Source: Caenimonas koreensis DSM 17982 (GTDB lineage: Bacteria > Pseudomonadota > Gammaproteobacteria > Burkholderiales > Burkholderiaceae_C). From it: 56,434 nucleotides of DNA. The notes beneath the pieces are model-generated. The model saw only the letters and a program-made list of their open reading frames with translations, had not been told where the DNA came from and did not search any database. Positions within the stretch are counted from its first letter, which is position 1; each line of letters starts with the position of its first letter. Shown one piece after another: positions 46,501 to 54,016 of this stretch. The translations under genes were made by a program, and so were the position numbers. The DNA lies in the NCBI RefSeq assembly GCF_009646335.1, contig NZ_WJBU01000024.1, positions 10,001 to 66,434 on the forward strand. The letters are read 5' to 3'.

Positions 46501-47862
46501 TCAATACACAACCGCCGTACGCATGGTCACAAACTCCTCCGCCATCGTCGGATGAATGCCAATCGTCGAGTCGAACACCGCCTTCGTCGCACCAGCCTTC
46601 ATTGCCACGGCAAACCCCTGCACCACCTCACCGGCATCGGCGCCCACCATGTGAAGGCCGACAACACGATCCGTTGCGTCTTCCACAATCAGTTTCATGA
46701 GCGTGCGTTCGCTGCTGCCACTCAACGTGTGCTTGAGCGACTTGAACTCGCTGCGGTACACCGTGATGCGGCCGAACGTCTCGCGCGCCTGGGCCTCGCC
46801 ATAGCCCACAGTGCCGATCGACGGATGCGTGAACACGGCCGTCGAGATGAATTCGTAACTCATGTCGCGCTTGCCTGCGCCGAAGAGCCGGTCGACCACC
46901 ACCATGGCCTCGGCCAGTGCAACGGGCGTGAGCTGCATGCGCGCCGTCACATCGCCAATCGCAAGAATCGACTTCACGGAAGTGACGTAGTGCTCATCGA
47001 CAACGATGGCGCCACTGGCACCGCGCTCCACCCCCACGCTGTCCAGGCCAAGCGCAGCGACATTGGGCACGCGCCCCGTGGCATAAAGCACGGTGTCTGC
47101 CTCGATCGTGCTGCCGTCGACCAGCGTGGCCACCAGGCCGCTGGAAGTCTTCTCGACGGACTGCACATCGCTGCCAACACGCAGGTCCACGCCATGCTTG
47201 CGCACCTCCTGCGCGATGAAAGCGCGCACCTCGTCGTCAAAACCGCGCAGGATCTGCTCGCCGCGATACAACTGTGTGACCTGCGAGCCCAGGCCATTGA
47301 AGATTGAGGCGAACTCGCACGCGATGTAGCCACCGCCCACCACCAGCAACCTGCGTGGAAAGGTCTCCAGGTCGAACATGCTGTCAGAGCTCACCACGAA
47401 CTCACGGCCAGGAAACTGCGGCACGCTCGGCTGGCCGCCTGTGGCAATCAGGATGTGCTTCGCGCTGAACGACTCGACGCCCGCAGCCGTCTGCACGCGC
47501 ACCGTGTTCGCATCCACAACGCTGGCCCACCCCGTCACGATCTGCGCGCCAGCGCCCGTCAACAGGTTTTCGTAGATGCCGTTCAGCCGCGTGATCTCGG
47601 CGGCGCGGTTTTTCTTGAGCACTGCCCAGTCGAACGTCGCTGGTGGCAGGTGCCAGCCGAAGCCGGCTGCATCGCGAAAGTCATCGGCGAAGTGCGCGGC
47701 ATAGCTATAGAGCTTTTTCGGCACGCAGCCGACATTCACACAGGTACCCCCCAACGCCGCGGCCTCGGCCACGGCCACCCGCGCGCCGCGCTGTGCGGCC
47801 ATGCGCGCAGCACGCACGCCTGCACTGCCCGCACCAATGACAAACAGATCGAATTGCGCCAT
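46501..47862 (-). CDS. gor: Glutathione-disulfide reductase
   Basis: 453 residues of the class I flavoprotein disulfide reductase family. FAD is bound by VIGAGSAGVRAARMA, and the redox pair is GGTCVNVGCVPKK (about residue 41). The NADPH domain has GGGYIACEFASIFNGLG, with Arg residues after it (YRGEQILRGFD) that fit NADPH preference and Gor rather than Lpd. The C-terminal active-site base is in IGIHPTMAEEFVTMR. It keeps glutathione reduced in the cytoplasm. CAGGAG is well placed before the ATG. It is transcribed in the same direction as the DUF6600 gene, with 190 bp between. Confidence 0.93.
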   Translation of the reverse strand: MAQFDLFVIGAGSAGVRAARMAAQRGARVAVAEAAALGGTCVNVGCVPKKLYSYAAHFADDFRDAAGFGWHLPPATFDWAVLKKNRAAEITRLNGIYENLLTGAGAQIVTGWASVVDANTVRVQTAAGVESFSAKHILIATGGQPSVPQFPGREFVVSSDSMFDLETFPRRLLVVGGGYIACEFASIFNGLGSQVTQLYRGEQILRGFDDEVRAFIAQEVRKHGVDLRVGSDVQSVEKTSSGLVATLVDGSTIEADTVLYATGRVPNVAALGLDSVGVERGASGAIVVDEHYVTSVKSILAIGDVTARMQLTPVALAEAMVVVDRLFGAGKRDMSYEFISTAVFTHPSIGTVGYGEAQARETFGRITVYRSEFKSLKHTLSGSSERTLMKLIVEDATDRVVGLHMVGADAGEVVQGFAVAMKAGATKAVFDSTIGIHPTMAEEFVTMRTAVVY

Positions 47863-47919
47863 GGCTTTTTCTCCTGGGCGCAGTATGCGCGAGGCCGGAT
47901 CTACCTGGCTGCGACCCGG

Positions 47920-49824
47920 TCAAACGCGCACGCGGTCCAGCAGTGCGATCAACGCCTCCAGTGGCGCAGGCTTGGTCAGGTGCGCATCGAATCCGGCTTC
48001 GCTGGTGCGCCGGGTGTCCTGCTGCGCACCGTAACCCGTCATGGCGACGATGAAGGCACCCTGCGCGCCCGGCAATTCGCGCAACTGGCGCAGCGTTTCG
48101 AAGCCGTCGATACCGGGCATCGACAGGTCGAGCAGCACCACGTCCGGTGCGAAATGCGCTGCCATCCCGATGGCGTGCGCGCCGCCATAGGCGCACTGCG
48201 CCTCATGGCCCAGCAGGCGGAGCATGTCGGTGGTGCTGTCTGCGCCGTCGCGGTTGTCGTCCACCACCAGTACACGCAGCGGCGCCGCAGCTTCCTCCTC
48301 TGGCGGCGCAGGCGCCGCGCCCAGGTCAGCCACCACCAGCGGCAGGCGGAACCGGAATGAAGAACCCTGGCCCCGCCCGGCACTGCTCGCCTCCAGCGTG
48401 CCGCCGTGCAGTTCCACCAGCGAGCGGGCAAGCGTGAGGCCGATCCCCAGGCCACTGTCGGTGGGCGACTTGCCGTTGTCACCCTGGTGGAACAGCTCGA
48501 AGATGGCTTCGAGTTCGCCGGCGTCAATGCCCCTGCCGTTGTCGATGACGGATGTCGCCACGAACTGGTCCATCAGCTCGACCCTGATTTCGATGATGCC
48601 GCCGTCCGGCGTGTAGCGCGCGGCATTCGCCAGCAGGTTCTGCATCACCTGCGCGAGCCGCGTGAGGTCGCCACTCACGAAGACCGGCTCGGCTGGCATG
48701 GAAATCTTCAGCGAGTGATGGTGCGCGTCGATGACGGGGCGCATCGTCTCGACACTGCGCGCCACCACATCTGCCATCGCCGTGGGTGCCTGCCGCAGCT
48801 TGATCTTGCCGGTGGTCAGCCGGCCGACATCGAGCAGGTCATCCACCAGCCGCGTGATGTGGGTCAACTGCCGGTCGATGATGTCACGCGACTTCGCAAC
48901 AACCGGATTCACATTGCTTTCCAGCCGCATGATCGATACCGCGTTGCGGATAGGCGCGAGCGGGTTGCGCAGTTCATGGGCCAGCATCGCCAGGAATTCA
49001 TTCATGCGCCGGCTCGACGCCTCGAGGTCGCTCAGCTTGCGCCGCTCTGTCATGTCGCGCGTGACTTTGCCAAACCCGAGCAACTCGCCGCGCTCGTTGC
49101 GAATCGCGGTGATCACCACATTCGCCCAGAAGGCAGTGCCATCCTTGCGCACGCGCCAGCCTTCGTCTTCCACGCGGCCCTGTTCCCGGGCAATGGCCAG
49201 CCCCCGCTCGGGCCTGCGCGCCAGCCTGTCTTCAGGTGTGTAGAAATTGCTGAAGTGCCGCCCGACAATCTCCTCGGCCGTATAGCCCTTGATGGCCTGC
49301 GCGCCCGCGTTCCAGCCCTGCACGAAGCCTTCGGTGTCCAGCATGAAGATGCCGTAGTCGCGCACGCTCTCGACCAGCAGGCGGAAGCGTTCTTCGCTGG
49401 TACGCAGGGCCTCTTCGTGGCGGCGGCGCTCCGTCAGGTCGCGGGTGATCTTGATGAAGCCGGTGAGCGCACCTGTGTCGTCCTTGACCGCAGTGATGAC
49501 GACGTTGGCCCAGAAGCGCGAGCCATCCTTGCGCACGCGCCAGCCTTCGTCTTCGAATCGTCCGGCCAGCACGGCTTGCTGAAGCTCGAACTCGGGCCAG
49601 GCCCGGGCAACAGCGTCGGGTTCGTAGAACATCGAGATGTGCCGGCCCAGGACGTCCTTGCGCGTGTACCCCTTGAGTTTTTCAGCGCCGCTGTTCCACG
49701 AGCTGATCAGGCCCTCGGGGGTGAGGATCAGGATGGCGTAGTCCACGACTGCCTCGATCAGCAGCTGGAGGCGCTGCTCGAGCGGTGCGTCGAGCGCGGC
49801 GGCGGGAGTCAGTGGCAGGGGCAT
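47920..49824 (-). CDS. PAS-PAS hybrid histidine kinase with receiver domain
   Basis: 634 residues and no transmembrane helix, so a cytoplasmic sensor. Two PAS-PAC units (about residues 15-140 and 145-270) share nearly identical PAC parts (EDEGWRVRKDGSRFWANVVI and EDEGWRVRKDGTAFWANVVI). The HisKA phosphorylation site is MLAHELRNPLAPI, and the ATPase domain has DNGRGIDAGELEAIF and GLGIGLTLARS. A C-terminal receiver has LVVDDNRDG, the phosphorylated Asp in VVLLDLSMPG, and the LTKP lysine. The signal is unknown. It lies 57 bp upstream of nothing coding on its strand except gor's end beyond, and no partner regulator gene adjoins. Confidence 0.9.
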   Translation of the reverse strand: MPLPLTPAAALDAPLEQRLQLLIEAVVDYAILILTPEGLISSWNSGAEKLKGYTRKDVLGRHISMFYEPDAVARAWPEFELQQAVLAGRFEDEGWRVRKDGSRFWANVVITAVKDDTGALTGFIKITRDLTERRRHEEALRTSEERFRLLVESVRDYGIFMLDTEGFVQGWNAGAQAIKGYTAEEIVGRHFSNFYTPEDRLARRPERGLAIAREQGRVEDEGWRVRKDGTAFWANVVITAIRNERGELLGFGKVTRDMTERRKLSDLEASSRRMNEFLAMLAHELRNPLAPIRNAVSIMRLESNVNPVVAKSRDIIDRQLTHITRLVDDLLDVGRLTTGKIKLRQAPTAMADVVARSVETMRPVIDAHHHSLKISMPAEPVFVSGDLTRLAQVMQNLLANAARYTPDGGIIEIRVELMDQFVATSVIDNGRGIDAGELEAIFELFHQGDNGKSPTDSGLGIGLTLARSLVELHGGTLEASSAGRGQGSSFRFRLPLVVADLGAAPAPPEEEAAAPLRVLVVDDNRDGADSTTDMLRLLGHEAQCAYGGAHAIGMAAHFAPDVVLLDLSMPGIDGFETLRQLRELPGAQGAFIVAMTGYGAQQDTRRTSEAGFDAHLTKPAPLEALIALLDRVRV

Positions 49825-49905
49825 CCGTGAACGGGCAATGAGCCATCCACGATAACCGCCGCCCCCAGGCGCGCGGGCGTGCAGTGATCCGAAAGCGGTG
49901 TTGTC

Positions 49906-50373
49906 CTACAGGGCGGCCAGCCGATCGACAACAATGCGCAACACCTGCGGATGCACGCCCATGCCGCAGTGGCTCGCGCCGCTCACCTCGAAATTGCGGG
50001 CGGTCGCGGACTCCTGCAACATGCACGAGCGCCACGCCACGACGCCGTCGGTACGGCTGTAGATCGCCGTCGCCGGCACGGGTGGATCGAGCCGCAAACG
50101 TGCGCGCATCGCAGGCGTCATCGACGCACCGCCACGATTGAGAAGCCTGAACGCCGTTTGTGCATTGCTCGCCTCGACACCGCCAAAGGGCGATCCGAGC
50201 GTGACCACGTGGCGCACCAGCTGTGGCGCGCGCTTGGCGATTTCCCGGGCGTAGATGCCGCCCAGGCTCCAGCCAATGATGCTCACCGTGCGGCCCTGCC
50301 TGTCATGCAGTTCGCGCACCTTGTTGTCGAGCCGCGCGAGCCATTCGTCGAAGTCGCCTTGCGGGCCGCGGTT
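49906..50373 (-). pseudogene. 5'-truncated alpha/beta hydrolase
   Basis: The frame encodes the back half of a PGAP1/lipase-like hydrolase: GDFDEWLARLDNKVREL, then the nucleophile elbow IIGWSLGGIYAREIAK, TLGSPFGG, YSRTDGVVAW and a terminal histidine in GASHCGMGVHP. The catalytic Ser, Asp and His are thus all present, but the first strand and oxyanion part expected upstream are missing. The frame runs directly into the 3' end of the DMT transporter gene. A GTG at 50319 could start a 137-residue protein. A deletion joining the two genes is the simplest explanation. Confidence 0.65.
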
Positions 50374-51241
50374 AAGGCCTGCTTGCCAGCAGATTGAGCA
50401 CGAGCCCGCCCATCACCAGCGCAGCAGCGCCGACTTTCCAGGCGTCGAGCGACTCACCCAGCACCCACGCCGAAGCAGTCATGCCGAACACGGGAACGAG
50501 CAGCGCCGTCGGCGTGATCGTCGATGCGGGGTGGCGCGCGAGCAGCCAGTTCCACACGCCGTAGCCAAAGAGCGTGTTGCCAATTGCCTGCCAAAGCACG
50601 GTGGACCAGCCTGCGAGCGACGCCTGTGGGATCGACTGCGCGATCGCCGGCCAGCCATCGAATGCCAGCGCGAGCAATGCAAGCGGCGGTACGGCGAACG
50701 GGCTGCTCCACACCATGAACGACAGGGCGTTGATACGCCCGGCACTGCGCGCAACGATATTCGCCCCGGCCCACGACGCCGATGCGCACAGCACAAGCAC
50801 AAGGCCCAGCGCCGTGATCGAGCCGCCGCCTCCTGCGATGCCGTGCCAGCCGATCAGCGCAACGCCGGCCACTGCCATCAGCGTGGCGGGAACCTGCAGC
50901 GCCTTCATGCGCTCGCCCTGGAACACGACCGCCGCGCCAATGGTGAAGAACACCTGGCTTTGCATCAGCAGCGATGCAAGGCCCGGCGAGATTTCCGAGC
51001 GCATGGCGAGATAGAGCAAGCCGAACTGCCCTGCCCCGAGCAACACGCCGAACTGCGCGAGCGTGCGCCAGCCCACCGCCGGGCGGGGGATGAAGAAGAC
51101 CCACGGCAGCGTCGAGAGCGTGAAGCGAAGCGTCGCGAACACGAACGGCGGAAACTCAGCAAGCCCCCAGTGAATGACGACGAAATTCGTGCCCCAGACA
51201 AAGACGACAGCGAGCGCGAGAAATAGATGAGTGATGGGCAT
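50372..51241 (-). CDS. EamA/DMT-family transporter
   Basis: 289 residues with ten predicted membrane helices in two EamA repeats. The N-terminal repeat starts LFLALAVVFVWGTNFVVIHWG, seen as two parts of helix 1, with FATLRFTLSTLP and a second repeat from ITALGLVLVLCASASWAGAN. The family exports amino acids and other metabolites from the inner membrane. It is YdcZ/EamA-like by the FVVIHWGLAEFPP pattern. The last codons (NLLASRP) overlap the start of the truncated hydrolase frame by 2 bp. Whether its C-terminus is original is unclear because of the deletion proposed there. Confidence 0.85.
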   Translation of the reverse strand: MPITHLFLALAVVFVWGTNFVVIHWGLAEFPPFVFATLRFTLSTLPWVFFIPRPAVGWRTLAQFGVLLGAGQFGLLYLAMRSEISPGLASLLMQSQVFFTIGAAVVFQGERMKALQVPATLMAVAGVALIGWHGIAGGGGSITALGLVLVLCASASWAGANIVARSAGRINALSFMVWSSPFAVPPLALLALAFDGWPAIAQSIPQASLAGWSTVLWQAIGNTLFGYGVWNWLLARHPASTITPTALLVPVFGMTASAWVLGESLDAWKVGAAALVMGGLVLNLLASRP

Positions 51242-51394
51242 GCGTTGATCGTTTCACGCGCGCAGCGGCCGCGCCAATGAAAGTTCGCGCGGGCTTTGAT
51301 GCGTGGGCCGCAACAATGGCGGCGCAGCGGACCCGGCAGCCTGTCTGAACATCAGATGACCAGACCCGCCAGCAGTTTCTGCGTCGTGCGCGGG

Positions 51395-51498
51395 GCTGCT
51401 GAAGAAGGGGAGCGAGGGCTTGGGCCTGCGCGCAGTGCCTGGCTCGCGCACGGTCAGGCCAGTGATACAGCCCGCCGTGCGCTGGTAGCTCACTGCGA
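51395..51498 (-). pseudogene. Decayed rhs core fragment
   Basis: About 104 bp that align with part of the main rhs gene (55761-55864) at clearly reduced identity. It still encodes FAVSYQRTAGCITGLTVRE and PGTARRPKPSLPFFSS against the intact VSYQRMAGRITGVTVRE and PGTARKPKPTIPF. No start, frame or flanking core remains. It marks an old third rhs cassette. It lies inside the 427-bp gap 51242-51668, which has no other gene that I can support. Confidence 0.8.
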
Positions 51499-51502
51499 AC
51501 AC

Positions 51503-51525
51503 AATCGGACTCTGACCCCGACTCC
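51503..51525. repeat. REP-like sequence beside the rhs remnant
   Basis: The motif AATCGGACTCTGACCCC abuts the sharp end of the rhs fragment. A motif of this kind is, as I recall, common at REP/RAYT-type repeats of betaproteobacteria. No second copy is seen in the window, so this is a weak call. Confidence 0.3.
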
Positions 51526-51668
51526 ACTCCCATAGGCAAGACGCCAACCTTGAAGCCGCGGCGGCGTTAGGGGCTACTCAAGCGGGGAGGTGGCAAACGA
51601 CCAGCGATGGTGTCAACCACTACAAAGCCAAAGTACAGATAGGGCCGTATTGCGGATGACTCTTCTGT

Positions 51669-52055
51669 TCACGGAAGAAAGACAGCGTCCGTGTATTCGC
51701 CCTTTGATGCAACCACCTCTACGCCCGCTCCATTTGTGATTGAATCCAAGTATGCATGCGCCGGTGCTTCACTAGCTGCAAGTGCACGCAATTGCGCAGC
51801 AAATTTCCGCGACTCCAACGACGAAAGTTTCCAAAGGAATTTCGCACCCTGCCGACTGAAGCTGCCATCCCCCTCAGTCGATTCAAGTTTCAAACCCACG
51901 TTCAGGAGCTTTGCAGAAGGAGCGTCCGCTAGATCGAGTGACTGCCGAGATTCAATGCGATCAGCAAGCCAATTCAGCGATGCCACATTTCCAAGAATCA
52001 GCAGTGTCGGCTCAGCGAAATCCGCAAGCCCAATGTGTATGTTGCAGTTAGTCAT
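51669..52055 (-). CDS. Putative immunity protein for the orphan Rhs toxin
   Basis: 128 residues, mildly acidic, with no signal peptide or membrane helix. It opens MTNCNIHIGLADFAEPTLLI and ends EYTDAVFLP; the fold is unknown. Its start overlaps the stop of the orphan rhs cassette by four bases (ATGA), the usual arrangement for a toxin and its immunity gene. G+C is lower than in the core genome. By position, it should bind and neutralise the toxin tip encoded at 52052-52487. No sequence motif proves this. Confidence 0.65.
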   Translation of the reverse strand: MTNCNIHIGLADFAEPTLLILGNVASLNWLADRIESRQSLDLADAPSAKLLNVGLKLESTEGDGSFSRQGAKFLWKLSSLESRKFAAQLRALAASEAPAHAYLDSITNGAGVEVVASKGEYTDAVFLP

Positions 52056-53371
52056 TTCTTAACGGGCGGCAGGTCGCCATGTGGAACATTTGACCAAGGA
52101 GAATTCTTGCCCTCATGGGGGTTGTAGTCCCAATGAGGGTTATGCCACTTATCGCCGGGAAACCAACGCCATTCACCGCCATTTGGATCCCAAAGGCTTT
52201 GTCCGCCCTTGTCACGCTCCGAAGGCCGGCTGGCTGGCCCTGGCTTGCATTGATCTGCCTCAGGAATTGGCGGCTTGACGCCGTCAGGCGGCAAGCCACG
52301 AGGCTGCTCTGGACTATTGAAAATCCGGTCAAGACCGTATCCGAGCAAAAGGCCGCCACCGAAGCCCAGCAAACTGCCGGCCACAGCGCCAGGCGGGCCA
52401 CCTAGCGCGAATCCACCCATAGCTCCGAGTCTCGCTCCTAAAGTCGCCTGCCGTCCATCCGGATCTATATACGTCAGCGGCCTGCTGCCGACATAGGCGA
52501 ACCGGCTCATCCCCCCGACCAGCCCGATCAGGTCGCTCTGAATGTACCGCCCACCCTTGTCGTTGTAATAACGATTCCAGTTGTAGAACAGCCCCGTCTC
52601 CGCGTCGTAGTACTGCCCCGGGAAGCGCAGGTTCATTTCAATCGGCTTGCTCGCCTTGAGCAGCACCGGCTGATTCGTCAGCGCTTGCTTGGGGTTGGGT
52701 GTGGCCTGCAGCACGCCCGTTGGCGTGTTGTTGCCGAACGCTGAATAGGGCCATTGCCACACCGGTTTGTTCGCTTCGTCCGTGATCAGTCTCGGAGTGC
52801 CGAGGTGATCTGCATGCACGGCGTAGAACTTGCCGTTACGGTACATGCCCATTGGCATGGCCTGGCCGTCTTGGGTGGGCAGCCAGATGTACTCCGTTCT
52901 ACCTTTGCCCACTGCGCTTCCGTTGTCGTACTCGCCCAGCATCGCCCAGGCGGGGATGGGGCCATCGCCGTAAACGTATGCCGTGCCTAAGCCTGCACCT
53001 GTTGTTGTCGGTGTCGTGAACAGCCAGCCGAACGACTTCTTGAGCCAGGCGATGAAGCCCGCGTCGAGCGTCGTTTCATCGGGAAGGGTTTGCTCTGCCT
53101 GCGTGACGCTCTTGAACACGCGCTGGCCCATGGCGTTGGTCAGATAGACCACTCGCGCGGCTTCTCCGTCTTTGCTGACCGTCACTTTGGAGAGGCGATT
53201 AGCGGCGTCGTAGTCGAACTCGCGCAGGCCATCGCTGGTCATCGAGCCGTTCGCGTTGACGATGTAGTTCACCGGCGCTGTCACCACGCTCTTGACCTTG
53301 CCATTGCTCATGGTGGTGAGCGTCTGCGTGAAGCCCAGCAACCGGTTGCTGTCGCTGTCCATCAAAGACAC
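52052..53371 (-). CDS. Orphan Rhs C-terminal cassette with His/Trp-rich toxin tip
   Basis: 439 residues from a GTG at 53371; the rhs frame is open further, to 53686, where a TGA closes it. It holds the last part of an Rhs shell, with the core end motif GQYYDAETGLFYNWNRYY and the border IQSDLIGLVGGMSRFAYVG. After DPDG (about position 52465) the unique tip of about 140 residues starts with a Gly-rich hydrophobic region and ends with a His/Trp-rich domain (WHNPHWDYNPHEGKNSPW). That domain resembles metal-dependent nuclease tips, but I cannot assign it. The cassette lacks the rhs N-terminus and probably serves as a silent donor, or is expressed from the internal start. Confidence 0.75.
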   Translation of the reverse strand: MSLMDSDSNRLLGFTQTLTTMSNGKVKSVVTAPVNYIVNANGSMTSDGLREFDYDAANRLSKVTVSKDGEAARVVYLTNAMGQRVFKSVTQAEQTLPDETTLDAGFIAWLKKSFGWLFTTPTTTGAGLGTAYVYGDGPIPAWAMLGEYDNGSAVGKGRTEYIWLPTQDGQAMPMGMYRNGKFYAVHADHLGTPRLITDEANKPVWQWPYSAFGNNTPTGVLQATPNPKQALTNQPVLLKASKPIEMNLRFPGQYYDAETGLFYNWNRYYNDKGGRYIQSDLIGLVGGMSRFAYVGSRPLTYIDPDGRQATLGARLGAMGGFALGGPPGAVAGSLLGFGGGLLLGYGLDRIFNSPEQPRGLPPDGVKPPIPEADQCKPGPASRPSERDKGGQSLWDPNGGEWRWFPGDKWHNPHWDYNPHEGKNSPWSNVPHGDLPPVKK

Positions 53372-53659
53372 CTGGCTTGTGGTGCTGGCAGCGTCCTGCT
53401 CGGTGAACTGGCCGTCTATGTCCGTGTCGCTGGTGGTCTTGTCGATGGACGTGAGGCGGTTGGAGTTCGCGTCGTAGGTGTAGTGGCTGCTGGCGCCTGC
53501 TCGGGTGAATGAAGTGAGGCGGTCACGGTTGTCGTAGCCGGCAGTCCAGGTCAGGGGCGTGCGGTACAGCTCCAGCGTCGTGGTGCGTTGCGCCCACAGC
53601 TCTTGCGTGATGCTGGTGATGCGGCCTGCCGCGTCGTAGCCGTAGCTTGAGAACTCGGT
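52488..53659 (-). repeat. 1172-bp direct repeat, orphan copy of the rhs core
   Basis: Colinear with 54492-55663 at a constant offset of 2004 bp, no indels seen. Roughly 52522-53036 shows no difference from the other copy on reading; the part beyond has scattered changes. It ends abruptly at the toxin junction on one side and beside the first immunity gene on the other. Confidence 0.88.
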
Positions 53660-53704
53660 ATGCGCCTTGTCAAAGACTGTTTCGAATCAGTCCCGAAGCC
53701 ATTC

Positions 53705-54013
53705 CTAGATTTCCCCTGATCTCGGCGAAGATCGGTTGCCGCCAAAGACGCTGTCAACGACTGCACCGTCCTGCAATACGTTCACCATCCACGAATACTC
53801 TTTATCCCTGAACGGCAGTAAGTCTTGTGCAATTTGTTGGGCGCTTTCAAGTATTCGTCTAAGCGTAAGCGTGTCTGTCGCTGACGAAACATGCACCAAC
53901 ACCAATAGAAAACGCCATTCCTCTTGAATTTCATACTGAATTGACTGTCGGTCCAATGCCGCCGCTTTGGACAACTTGTCAATAAATCTGATCGCCAGTT
54001 CATTACTGATCAT
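53705..54013 (-). CDS. Putative immunity protein for the main Rhs toxin
   Basis: 102 residues (MISNELAIRFIDKLSKAA to SSPRSGEI), low in G+C relative to the surroundings, without signal peptide or membrane helix. It begins 3 bp after the stop of the main rhs gene and ends just before the orphan cassette. The position directly after the variable tip is that of an Rhs immunity gene. It shows no similarity to the other immunity candidate at 51669-52055, in line with the different toxin tips. The fold and target are unknown. Confidence 0.68.
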   Translation of the reverse strand: MISNELAIRFIDKLSKAAALDRQSIQYEIQEEWRFLLVLVHVSSATDTLTLRRILESAQQIAQDLLPFRDKEYSWMVNVLQDGAVVDSVFGGNRSSPRSGEI

Positions 54014-54016
54014 TTC

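Noticed and set aside
53372..53686. A longer orphan rhs gene with its own normal start
   Set aside because: The frame is open to a TGA at 53687-53689 but contains no ATG or GTG before 53371 and begins in the middle of a YD repeat, so it is a cut-off cassette.
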